DNA from: Formosa sediminum
Lineage (GTDB): Bacteria > Bacteroidota > Bacteroidia > Flavobacteriales > Flavobacteriaceae
Direction of reading: 5' to 3'
NCBI RefSeq assembly: GCF_007197735.1
Contig: NZ_CP041637.1
Location: 3,753,001 to 3,817,000 of the forward strand
DNA: 64,000 nt
Shown: in pieces, positions 1 through 8,100 of the stretch
How positions within the stretch are numbered: the stretch's first letter is position 1
Layout of the letters: every line of letters starts with the position of its first letter
The notes under the pieces: model-generated
Databases searched by the model: none
What the model was told of the DNA's origin: nothing
What the model saw: the letters and a program-made list of their open reading frames with translations, nothing else
Program-made: the position numbers and the translations under genes

Positions 1-3000
1 ATAAAGATGCGTGATATGGTGGGTCGTAAGTTCCTTTATCTACTAAATCTTCCGGACTTAAATCTAGGTAACTATTAACAAGAGTACCATCTGCCTTATA
101 AGCTGTTGGAGCTCCTTTGTCATTTAGGCCAGCATAACGTATAGCATAAAGTGTATTTAATTCTTGCCCTTCTCTTAGTTGATTTTCAGAAACATAATCA
201 TATACATATGTAGTTCTTTCTTCTACGAACTCTGTAACTTTATTTCTATTATAACTAAGTATTAAATTACCACTCCATCTAAAATCATCGGTAGTTATAA
301 ATTTTGGACTAATTTGCAATTCAATACCTCTGTTGTTTAATGAAGCATAATTTTTAGGAAGGCTTGTCCAACCTAAAATAGGGTCTGAGTCTACATAAGC
401 TACAGCGTCTACGGTTCTCTTATTATAAAATTCTATACTACCTGATAATTTTTTAGAAAATAACTCGTAATCTATACCTATATTGGTTATGTATGTTTGT
501 TCCCATCTTAAATCTTCATTTGGGGGAGAAGTTATATTTGCTTGTGTTTCTCCAGCCTCATTAAGAATAGTAGAAATTGATGCTATGGCAAATGGCCCAC
601 TATTATCAAAAACATTACCACTTATTCCATATGTAGCTCTAACTTTTAATCTATTAAGCCATGGTAAAGATAAAGATTCTGTATCTACAATATAGTTAGA
701 TCCAAAAGACCAAAGTGGTCTATATGTATATTTAGGGTTTTTACCAAATAAATTAGATTCATCCATTCTTGCACTTACATTAAATCCTAATTTATCATCA
801 TACATGTAAGAAACATTTGCATAACCAGATATATATCTACTATCTGTATTTTGGTAAATAGTTTGTCCTCCTAAAGTAAAAGTCCCTAGAACAGATTGTG
901 TTGTCTGAATCCCTGCCACTAAGGTAGCCTCATCTACATCTGTAAAACTTAAACTTTCTGGATCATAACCATAACGTTTAAATCCATATGATTCTGTAAC
1001 TGCTTTGCTTCTCTCTCCCCCTAAAATTACATTTACATCATGTTTTTCTTTAAATGTTTTAGAGTAATTAAGTTGTGCTCGTAAAGTATATGAATTTCTA
1101 TCGTAAAAGGTTTCTGTAATCTGACCACCGTAAGGAATATTATTAATAACCTCACCATTAATTATTTGAGTAGCATCGTTTATCATATTACGAACATTAT
1201 AACTATCTTCTGATGCATAAATCTCACTATGGGTTTTACCGTACCCTAACTGACCTCTTAATTCCAAGCCTAAAGATTCTGAAAGTTTAATTTCTGTTCC
1301 AACATTTATAACAGCAGAAGGACTTTTACTTGATGTTTTTACTTCCTTCAATTGATTAAGCGGATAATACGATTGATCTAATAATCCTAACGAAATAAGC
1401 CTCTCAATCTCGCTATCACTTTTAATGTAATTCCATTCTGCTGGATTTCCATTTTCATCTCTAAGCACTTCATAAGGAAGTCGTGAAGCTCCTAATAAAG
1501 CAATACCTGAAACCCCTGAATAATAATCTGAAAAACCATAGCTACCTAAAAGAGAAATATCAAATTTAAACCAGTCATTAAATTTAAAATAGTTTTTTAC
1601 GTTTAGCCCTAATTGCTCAACAGGTCTATCTTTTTCAAAAGAACCTCTACTCGAATAATTAAGAGATAATGCATATTGATGCTTTTCAGTACCACCTCTT
1701 AATGCAAGGTTATGTTGTTGTGTAATTTTTGGAGTTAACAACTCATCTACAACTTGATCATAACCATCTAAGTTTCTTAGTTTATCTAATTCTGAATTTA
1801 AATATTCTGTTGAAATTAAACCATCTTCATGTGCATATAATAATGTATTAACTTCGTCTAAAGCTAAGGTTGAAGTCTTTCGTGTATCGGACACTGTTGC
1901 ATTAAAAACATCTATCTGATAATCAACAAATTCTGGAGAAGACATTAAGTTTTGATATGATCTACTTGGTAATGGCTCTATTTGAAATGATGATGAGTAA
2001 CTTAAAGTTGGTTTACCAACAATACCTCTTTTGGTAGTTACCACAATAACTCCATTGGCAGATCTTACACCGTAAATTGAAGCCGCTGTAGCATCCTTCA
2101 ATACTGTAACATTCTCTATATCGTTAGGGTTAATAGACTCTAAATCACCTTCATAAACCGCACCATCTAAAACAATTAAAGGATAATCTTCTCCATTAAG
2201 TGTAGAAACTCCTCTAATAACAGGTGTCCCTCTGTATAAAGACAAACCACTTACAGTCCCTTCTAATCTATCTAAAATATTTGTTTGAAATTTAGTTTCG
2301 ATGACATCAGATCCAACAACCTCATATGAACCAATAGATTTTGCCTTTGAAAGCACTTGATACCCTGTATTTACAGTTTTCTTTCCAGAGACAACTATTT
2401 CATCTAACTCATTAGAAGATTCTTTTAATACTACATTTATTACTTTTTTATCTCCTACTTCAATATATTGTTTTTCAAACCCCATACTTGAGAAAATTAA
2501 GACATCTGTAGTCTTAAGACCTTTAATCTTAAAATCACCATCAAAATCTGTTAGCGTCCCTCTTCTAGTACCTTTAATTAAAACACTTACACCCGCTAAT
2601 GGACTATTTTTTTCATCGGTAACATTACCTGTAATTTCTTCTTGTATTACTCTTGCAACCTTTTTTTCTATAACAATAGTATTATCTTTTAATAGTTCAA
2701 AACTATACTGATTAGTAGATATGACCTTAGATAATAAATCCTTGACTTTAATTGTACTTTTATTTAACGTAACAGAAGGAATTTCTTTAAAAAGATCTGA
2801 ACGATAAATAAAAGTATACGTTGTTTGCGACTGAATAATATCAAAAATCTCATCTACAGAAACTGTTTTATCCTGATTAATTGTAATTTTTGCATTTTGA
2901 GAGATGATATCGGCAGGCGTAAAACTAAAAATAGTAGAGCAAAACAACATCAAAATTGTTCTCATAATAATGTTTTTGGTTGATTTTCTAAAAAAGTAAA

Positions 3001-3025
3001 ATTCTTTAGTAAAATTAAAATTCAT
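1..3025 (-). CDS. SusC/RagA-type TonB-dependent outer-membrane receptor, 3' end outside window
   Basis: The minus-strand frame is open from an ATG at 3025 to the window edge, so about 1008 codons are present and only the last barrel strands are missing. After a hydrophobic export segment (around residues 20-40) comes an STN/secretin-like N-terminal domain, then a CarboxypepD_reg-like domain with the PLAGVSVLIKGTRRGTLTDF motif, a TonB box near LDEIVVSG and a plug with the LKDATAASIYGVRSANGVI signature of SusC proteins. The STN domain is what FecR anti-sigma proteins sense, and fecR lies directly upstream. The protein is closely related to the SusC at 17780-21289. I chose 3025 because an upstream in-frame extension has no start codon before a stop. 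Role: TonB-driven import of an unidentified ligand over the outer membrane; the partner SusD would lie left of the window. Confidence 0.93.
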   Translation of the reverse strand, partial: MNFNFTKEFYFFRKSTKNIIMRTILMLFCSTIFSFTPADIISQNAKITINQDKTVSVDEIFDIIQSQTTYTFIYRSDLFKEIPSVTLNKSTIKVKDLLSKVISTNQYSFELLKDNTIVIEKKVARVIQEEITGNVTDEKNSPLAGVSVLIKGTRRGTLTDFDGDFKIKGLKTTDVLIFSSMGFEKQYIEVGDKKVINVVLKESSNELDEIVVSGKKTVNTGYQVLSKAKSIGSYEVVGSDVIETKFQTNILDRLEGTVSGLSLYRGTPVIRGVSTLNGEDYPLIVLDGAVYEGDLESINPNDIENVTVLKDATAASIYGVRSANGVIVVTTKRGIVGKPTLSYSSSFQIEPLPSRSYQNLMSSPEFVDYQIDVFNATVSDTRKTSTLALDEVNTLLYAHEDGLISTEYLNSELDKLRNLDGYDQVVDELLTPKITQQHNLALRGGTEKHQYALSLNYSSRGSFEKDRPVEQLGLNVKNYFKFNDWFKFDISLLGSYGFSDYYSGVSGIALLGASRLPYEVLRDENGNPAEWNYIKSDSEIERLISLGLLDQSYYPLNQLKEVKTSSKSPSAVINVGTEIKLSESLGLELRGQLGYGKTHSEIYASEDSYNVRNMINDATQIINGEVINNIPYGGQITETFYDRNSYTLRAQLNYSKTFKEKHDVNVILGGERSKAVTESYGFKRYGYDPESLSFTDVDEATLVAGIQTTQSVLGTFTLGGQTIYQNTDSRYISGYANVSYMYDDKLGFNVSARMDESNLFGKNPKYTYRPLWSFGSNYIVDTESLSLPWLNRLKVRATYGISGNVFDNSGPFAIASISTILNEAGETQANITSPPNEDLRWEQTYITNIGIDYELFSKKLSGSIEFYNKRTVDAVAYVDSDPILGWTSLPKNYASLNNRGIELQISPKFITTDDFRWSGNLILSYNRNKVTEFVEERTTYVYDYVSENQLREGQELNTLYAIRYAGLNDKGAPTAYKADGTLVNSYLDLSPEDLVDKGTYDPPYHASL

Positions 3026-3035
3026 AAATTTGCAT
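3015..3035 (-). other. Upstream mini-ORF overlapping the susC start (MQIYEF)
   Basis: An ATG ten bases before the susC ATG opens a six-codon reading frame (MQIYEF) that ends inside susC in another frame. The same overlap occurs before the locus B susC (MQIYEN, 21279-21299), while in locus E the upstream ATG is followed at once by TAA. It may only reflect conservation of the nucleotide motif ATGYAAATTTATG rather than a translated leader. Confidence 0.25.
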
Positions 3036-3036
3036 G

Positions 3037-3126
3037 GTGTTAGTTAATAATTTAATTAATACATGTTAAAACTAAGGGATGAAATCAGTGTACTTTGAGC
3101 GGTATGTTACGATTTGTCCCTTTTTT
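3037..3126 (+). ncRNA. Candidate antisense RNA over the susC leader, locus A
   Basis: On the plus strand, opposite to fecR-susC, TAAATTTG (3025-3032) matches the Bacteroidota -7 promoter element TAnnTTTG; a good -33 TTG is not evident. About 45 bases further on a hairpin (3074-3122, stem AAGGGA plus AAATC, 24-base loop) is followed by six T (3121-3126), the form of an intrinsic terminator. The predicted RNA is about 90 nt, begins at the susC start and ends at the fecR stop. The same layout recurs in loci B and E. Start and size are inferred; no expression evidence is available. Confidence 0.45.
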
Positions 3127-4258
3127 ATTCAATAATTATCTTTTTATCATATAATTTATATTTCAGATTTGTGTTTCTTTTTATTGGAATTAATATTTCT
3201 TCTAAAGTCATAGTTTTACTTAAGACACCATTAAACCTTATATCCTCAAGTTCTTTATTTTTAATAAGTATATCTACATCATACCATCTAGATAAAGATT
3301 TCATAATTTCTTTCAACGGTTTATCTCTAAATGAAAAAATACCCTCTTTCCAAGCTATTTCATTATAAACATTTACCGTCCTAACATCAATAACCTCTCT
3401 CTCACCTACCACGACAGACTGATAACCAGGATCTAAAACTTCCTTAAAAGCTTCGTTTTTCACAGATACTTCACCTTCAACTAAAGTAGTATATACACTT
3501 ATATCGTCTTTATAAGCTTTTAAGTTAAATTCTGTTCCTAGCACCTCTACTTCCTGTAGCTTAGAACGTACTTTAAATGATGCTCCATTATGATTTTTAC
3601 TTGAAGACACATCAAAATAAGCTTCCCCATACACAAGTTCAACTTCACGTGTTGTACCTGATTTGAAGCTAACTGGATATTTTAATTTTGAATCTGAATT
3701 TAACCAAACTCGAGTACCATCAGCCAATTCAACTTCAAACCTCCCTCCTCTTGGTACGGTTAAGTAATTATATAATATATGATTCTCGTCTTTTTTGTCA
3801 TATATAATTTGTTCTCCATTACTAGTAACTTTAGCTGCATTATAAGGCTGTCCCTTTTCTAACACAATATTAGAACCGTCTTCCAGAGTTAAAATAGCCT
3901 TATTAAAACCAGGGGTTCCTGTTTCTACAACAGAGTGTTTAACCTCTGCTTGTTCTTTGTTATTTATTAAATAGTAAGATAACGAAAACATCAAAACTAA
4001 CACAGCTGCTGCTGCATATTTAAACCACATGGGAAAAAACAATTGTCTAGATGGTTTTTGTTTCTCTATTTCCTTCCAAAGTTTATCAAAAGCTTTATCT
4101 ACATCTGGTTTATTTAGTACGGCATGTACATCATAATAATCTTTGACATAGTCTTTGAAAAGTTCTTGATTTTCCTTTTCTTTTAACATCTCCTTAAGTT
4201 CTAACAACTCTTTTGAAGATATTGTACTCGTTATATATTTTATAGTTATTTTTTTCAA
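3125..4258 (-). CDS. FecR-family anti-sigma factor (locus A)
   Basis: A 377-residue inner-membrane anti-sigma factor of the FecR family. The N-terminal cytoplasmic part (residues 1-80) would bind the FecI-type sigma factor; one membrane segment lies near residues 82-100 (YAAAAVLVLMFSLSYYLI); the periplasmic FecR domain carries the family motifs LTVPRGG, VWLNSDSKLKYPV and VELVYGEAYFDV; a DUF4974-like C-terminal domain ends the protein and would contact the STN domain of the SusC encoded 100 bases downstream. Known family role: relay of ligand binding at SusC to the sigma factor. The sigma gene is divergent at 4377. A promoter-like element shared with the gene at 5832 lies about 30 bases before the start. 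Confidence 0.93.
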   Translation of the reverse strand: MKKITIKYITSTISSKELLELKEMLKEKENQELFKDYVKDYYDVHAVLNKPDVDKAFDKLWKEIEKQKPSRQLFFPMWFKYAAAAVLVLMFSLSYYLINNKEQAEVKHSVVETGTPGFNKAILTLEDGSNIVLEKGQPYNAAKVTSNGEQIIYDKKDENHILYNYLTVPRGGRFEVELADGTRVWLNSDSKLKYPVSFKSGTTREVELVYGEAYFDVSSSKNHNGASFKVRSKLQEVEVLGTEFNLKAYKDDISVYTTLVEGEVSVKNEAFKEVLDPGYQSVVVGEREVIDVRTVNVYNEIAWKEGIFSFRDKPLKEIMKSLSRWYDVDILIKNKELEDIRFNGVLSKTMTLEEILIPIKRNTNLKYKLYDKKIIIE

Positions 4259-4289
4259 CGGTTTGTTTGTTTTACTTAACTTAATATTA

Positions 4290-4340
4290 CTAATACGTTA
4301 ATTTATTATTTTACCCTTAGTCTATTTATTATTTTTTTTT
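4290..4340 (-). promoter_or_regulatory. Candidate ECF-sigma promoter of fecR (locus A)
   Basis: Read toward fecR, the element is an A-run, then CTAAGGG, 16 bases, and CGTATTAG ending 31 bases before the fecR ATG. A second copy with about 85 percent identity over roughly 45 bases precedes the gene at 5832 in the same orientation relative to its gene, and a looser version precedes the locus B fecR. CGT-containing -10 boxes are common among ECF sigma factors, so the locus A FecI-type factor is the obvious candidate to use it; this is inference. Confidence 0.45.
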
Positions 4341-4376
4341 GGCATATTTGTATATTAATAGAAAAACAGAATTATT

Positions 4377-4961
4377 TTGGAAGTTTTAATTAACGACTCT
4401 TTATTAGCTATTGAGATTAAAAAAAGCGACAAAAAAGCTTTTAGAATCTTATTTGAGCGTTATTATAAAAATCTTTTAGATTATACCATTACCTATACTT
4501 ATGATTTACAAGAAGCTGAAGATATAGTACAACAAACTTTTATTACACTTTGGAACAATAGATTAAATATAAATTCTGAAAAATCTATTAAAAGTTATTT
4601 ATATAGAATAGCATACAATACTTATATAGATATATACAGAAAACAAAAAAAAAGAAATGCTTTTTTTAATGAACTTAAAGAACAAGCTCTAAGAGATAGA
4701 ATTACACCAGATCATGAAGCTTTAGATATACGCATTAATAAATTAAAAAATGTGATAGAAACACTACCTGAAAAATGCAAAGAGATTTTATATTTAAATA
4801 AATTTGAAGGTCTTAAGTATAAAGAAATTTCAGAACAATTAAATATTTCTGTAAAAACAGTAGAGTCTCACATGTATAAAGCTTTTAAAATAATTAGAAA
4901 AAACTTTAGCGAAGACGATTTATTTTTATGTATTGTATATAAAAACTTTTTTAAAGATTAA
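4377..4961 (+). CDS. ECF RNA polymerase sigma factor, FecI type (locus A)
   Basis: A 194-residue ECF sigma factor. Region 2 is visible at residues 20-85 (FRILFERYYKNLLDY, DIVQQTFITLWNN) and region 4 at about 125-180 (LPEKCKEILYLNKFEG, YKEISEQLNISVKTVESHM). It should direct RNA polymerase to promoters of the adjacent SusCD system when FecR releases it. The gene diverges from fecR across 118 bases. The start is a TTG: the frame has TAG six codons upstream and no early ATG, and the TTG start aligns well with the N-terminus of the locus B sigma factor. The rare start codon may keep the level low. Confidence 0.93.
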   Translation: MEVLINDSLLAIEIKKSDKKAFRILFERYYKNLLDYTITYTYDLQEAEDIVQQTFITLWNNRLNINSEKSIKSYLYRIAYNTYIDIYRKQKKRNAFFNELKEQALRDRITPDHEALDIRINKLKNVIETLPEKCKEILYLNKFEGLKYKEISEQLNISVKTVESHMYKAFKIIRKNFSEDDLFLCIVYKNFFKD

Positions 4962-5751
4962 AATTACATCTTCTAAATACTATTTTAAAAAGTTAACATT
5001 GAACCCCTCTCTTATAAAACGCTAATCATACTAAAATCTCTTTTTCTTGACTTATCACTAATGCTTTTGTTTTTTTCTTACCCTTTGCAGACCTCCATCA
5101 TAGTTTCATCTAAAACTATTGCAACTAGTAAATAACTTAAAACCCAAAACATATATCTCTAACAAGTTTTCTTTTTAATTTTTCACCCCACCTAAATAAC
5201 TTTATAACGAGTTTTTACTTTTTAGCAACTCTATTAATTTGAAAGTTTAAATAAACTTTTTAAATCATTTATCATAAATATATATATTGTTCAATTTTCG
5301 CATATACTTTTTTAAATAAATACACACATAGTTTTCTTAAATTTTAAAAATAATTTCAAAGATTTCTATTTGTGAGACTAATCTTAATACATAAGGTTTT
5401 AAAGTTCCTTTAGTTTAATACTTGTTTGACTTTTAGTTGTTTTTCGGTAAGATTGTTTTTCTGGTTTATTACCCCACTTGATTTAGTCTTAATTTTTAAT
5501 CAACTATTTTCACTTAAGCTTAACAACTATACACAAATACACTTCTTTATTAATTTAAATTACCCTAGCAAGATAACGCATCTTCAAATTCAGTTAATAA
5601 ACTCGAAACATGAATAGTATCTATAACTATTTTACTCTTACACAGTGTAATTTTATAGCTTTATACACACAACACAATCCAAAACAAAACAAGCTTTTTT
5701 ATAAGTTTTTAGCAACAAAACAGAGAAAACACAAGATATAGTTGTAAGAAT
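4962..5751. other. AT-rich intergenic region without a convincing gene
   Basis: About 790 bases between the locus A sigma gene and the promoter-like repeat before the next gene. A 63-codon open frame at 5426-5617 has a low-complexity F/L/N-rich product and no family signature, so I do not call it. No clear terminator hairpin follows the sigma gene. Confidence 0.5.
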
Positions 5752-5804
5752 TTTAAAAAAAAATAAAAATAAACTAAGGGTAAAATAATAAACGAACGTA
5801 ATAG
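5752..5804 (+). promoter_or_regulatory. Promoter-like repeat shared with fecR of locus A
   Basis: An A-rich tract, then CTAAGGG (starting at 5774), 16 bases, and CGTAATAG (5797-5804), 27 bases before the ATG at 5832. It is an inverted-orientation copy, in window terms, of 4290-4340. Sharing of both sequence and distance to the start suggests control by the same sigma factor. Confidence 0.45.
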
Positions 5805-5831
5805 AGCATATAAACTAAAACATAAATAATT

Positions 5832-7340
5832 ATGAAACATTATTACCTTTTTGCTTTGCTTCTTATATCAAGCTTAGCAAATTCGCAACAAATTACACTT
5901 GTTAAAGACATTAATGCTTTTCCTGGTGCTGTAGGCAAAGAAGGTCGCCACTCTAGCCCAAATAATTTAACTGCATTTAACGGTAAACTTTATTTTGCTG
6001 CAGATGATCAAATTGCTTCAAATACTAATGGTGTAGATGTTGGTATTGAACTTTGGGTTTCTGATGGAACACCTGAAGGTACAGTGTTGTTAAAAGATAT
6101 TGATGGATCTAGTGATGACTCAAGCCCATCAAAGTTCTTTGAATTAAATAATAAATTATATTTCCAAGTATACGAGACATCTACAGGAAATTACAGTCTC
6201 TACACTACAGATGGTACAGAAGCAGGAACAGTACTACTATTTAATGATTTTCAATTCGAACCACCTACAATTATTGGTAATAAAGCTTATATGAGAAAGT
6301 ATATTACTGATGCTGATGGTGTATTTACAGGTATTTATTATGAATTTGACGGCACAAACTTACAAGTATTACCAGATACTGGTTCAGGCACAATATCAGC
6401 TGGAAGTAATTATATTGCACTTAACGATAATTCTATTTTATTTAATATGACATATACTGTAGGAGGCACATCTGACGGGCAAGAATTATACCTTTACAAC
6501 ATTTCTAATCAAACCTATACGTTGGTTAAAAATTTTGATGATGCTAATGGAGACTCTTCTTTAACTCATTTCACAAAGATGGGAGACAATGTTTACTTTG
6601 AATATGACAACAATTTATGGGTAACCGATGGTACCGCAGCAGGAACAACACAAGTAACAATTGCATCTTCTATTAATGGTCTTGCGTCTTTATTCGCTTG
6701 GGAGAATAAATTGTATTTTGAAGGTGATGATGGTAGCTTTGACCAACTATGGGTATACGACCCTACAGCAAACAAAGTTACTAACCTTAGTGGTACTACT
6801 GAAGCTAATCCTACTGGTTTCTCTTTTAACCACGACCCTGTCCACTTTGTTGCACCTGGTGACGGCTACTTATATTACGCCGGTAAATCTGTAGCGACTT
6901 TTGCTAGCTACAACTTGTACAGAACAAACGGAGTTACTATAGAAAGTATAGAAATGGACTTAATTGATAGTGTTGATGATATTGTTAAGCTAAACAACGC
7001 GTTATATTTTGAAGCTGCCTATACAGATTCTAATCCTGAATTTACTGATTTGGGACGAGAATTATATACTTATACAAATGATAAATTATTAAGTACTAAT
7101 ACATTTGAACTTAATAATTCAATTTCAATTTACCCAAATCCATCAACTAGTTTTTTAAATGTTAAAACTACATTAGATGGAGAAATTAACTACTCAATAT
7201 ATAATTTATTAGGTAAGCAAGTGCAAACTGGAACAATTAATAACAATGTAATAAACCATAATTTAACATCTGGATTATATTTATTAAAATTAGACAACGG
7301 TACACAATCAATTACTAAGAAAATTATAGTAAAAAACTAA
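5832..7340 (+). CDS. Secreted protein with ELWVSDGT-type repeats and T9SS sorting domain
   Basis: A 502-residue exported protein. It starts with a signal peptide (MKHYYLFALLLISSLANSQQ). The body holds repeated motifs of the form ELWVSDGTPEGT, SLYTTDGTEAGT and NLWVTDGTAAGT at intervals of 50-120 residues, a beta-propeller-like pattern seen in Bacteroidota surface proteins of unknown function. The last 75 residues (from about ISIYPNPSTSFLNV) are a type A T9SS C-terminal sorting domain, so the product should cross the outer membrane and be released or anchored at the surface. A strong terminator follows. The shared promoter-like element links it to the locus A SusC system; it might be a cell-surface binding partner, but nothing shows its ligand. 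Confidence 0.85.
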   Translation: MKHYYLFALLLISSLANSQQITLVKDINAFPGAVGKEGRHSSPNNLTAFNGKLYFAADDQIASNTNGVDVGIELWVSDGTPEGTVLLKDIDGSSDDSSPSKFFELNNKLYFQVYETSTGNYSLYTTDGTEAGTVLLFNDFQFEPPTIIGNKAYMRKYITDADGVFTGIYYEFDGTNLQVLPDTGSGTISAGSNYIALNDNSILFNMTYTVGGTSDGQELYLYNISNQTYTLVKNFDDANGDSSLTHFTKMGDNVYFEYDNNLWVTDGTAAGTTQVTIASSINGLASLFAWENKLYFEGDDGSFDQLWVYDPTANKVTNLSGTTEANPTGFSFNHDPVHFVAPGDGYLYYAGKSVATFASYNLYRTNGVTIESIEMDLIDSVDDIVKLNNALYFEAAYTDSNPEFTDLGRELYTYTNDKLLSTNTFELNNSISIYPNPSTSFLNVKTTLDGEINYSIYNLLGKQVQTGTINNNVINHNLTSGLYLLKLDNGTQSITKKIIVKN

Positions 7341-7377
7341 ATTGTTAATTACTTTTTAACCATTTAAATCTATATAT

Positions 7378-7410
7378 AATTATCGCCCTAAATGGGCGAT
7401 AATTTTTTTT
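7378..7410 (+). terminator. Intrinsic terminator after the T9SS protein gene
   Basis: A near-perfect hairpin with stem ATTATCGCCC and loop TAAAT, followed by eight T, 38 bases after the stop at 7340. Confidence 0.9.
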
Positions 7411-7469
7411 ATAAAACTAATAAAGCTAAAATCAAGACACTATAGATTAACTCCATAGATTTATTATAC

Positions 7470-7487
7470 GAGAGACATAAGTCCCTC
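7470..7487. repeat. Small hairpin, possible right end of the IS200-type remnant
   Basis: GAGAGAC-ATAA-GTCCCTC forms a seven-pair stem with one mismatch and a four-base loop. It lies 48 bases past the end of the decayed transposase frame. IS200-type elements carry subterminal hairpins at their ends, so this may be one of them; the partner end was not identified. Confidence 0.35.
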
Positions 7488-7534
7488 TTTGTTTTCACCC
7501 TAATATGAAATTAGAGTTGATCAAATGAGGCTTT

Positions 7535-7935
7535 TTATGATTTATGATGTCCTAAATATTCATTCACCATGTCATCTATCATGTTTCCTGTACTCCAGAC
7601 ACCATTACCTGTGGCCCAAAAGTGTTATCCCACTAATGCTCCCTTAACTTCAGAAATTCTTGCTATAACTTTCTTAAATTCCTGCCCTTCATTTGTTTTT
7701 TTTTTAAACTAATACTCTGTTTTGAAGAATATTCCATATGTATATGGTCTGAACTCATAACTTCTTTTTAATATTTCAAGTTCTTCGGCTTCACCTATTT
7801 GATTCAGTACATCCTGGCCGCATACACTTGACTGAATATACCTTTCAATAGGTTATATCTATATTTGGTAAACCAACTTATCTGACAACTTAAACAACTT
7901 ACTGTATGCGATCCTTTGCGTTGATATTCTCCCAT
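7535..7935 (-). pseudogene. Decayed IS200/IS605-type (Y1, HUH) transposase tnpA
   Basis: Read on the minus strand, the region spells most of a TnpA in several frames: MGEYQRKGSHTVSC, then WFTKYRYNLLKG, DVLNQIGEAEELEILK, SSDHIHM with the HUH histidines, and at the end HFWATGNGVWSTGNMIDDM followed by VNEYLGHHKS, where the tyrosine of the last stretch would be catalytic. At least three frame changes and internal stops (for example directly after AARMY) break the gene, so it is dead. No left end or flanking TnpB gene is seen. It sits between the T9SS protein gene and the locus B dsbD. Confidence 0.85.
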
Positions 7936-7998
7936 TACATAAAGACATCATTTTAAACCACTAAAAAAAACTGATTTTCAATACTTTGTTTGACACAA

Positions 7999-8037
7999 TA
8001 AAAAAAAACTTTCAAGAAGCACACGCTTTTGAAAGTT
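7999..8037 (-). terminator. Intrinsic terminator after dsbD of locus B
   Basis: On the minus strand, AACTTTCAA pairs with TTGAAAGTT around an inner stem AAGC/GCTT, followed by at least seven T. It lies about 65 bases after the dsbD stop and closes the locus B redox genes. Confidence 0.85.
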
Positions 8038-8100
8038 CTTTATTACAGCTGTATTTATAAGATGAATTATAAATAAAACTCTTAGATTTTATTTATAATT

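Noticed and set aside
3114-3368. 84-codon plus-strand frame opposite the end of fecR
   Set aside because: It is antisense to the conserved FecR C-terminal domain; its F/I/S-rich product has no family look. The antisense signal here is better explained by the short RNA with its terminator.
5426-5617. 63-codon open frame in the gap after the locus A sigma gene
   Set aside because: Low-complexity product without signal peptide or family motif; the region is very AT-rich and the frame has no neighbour in an operon.
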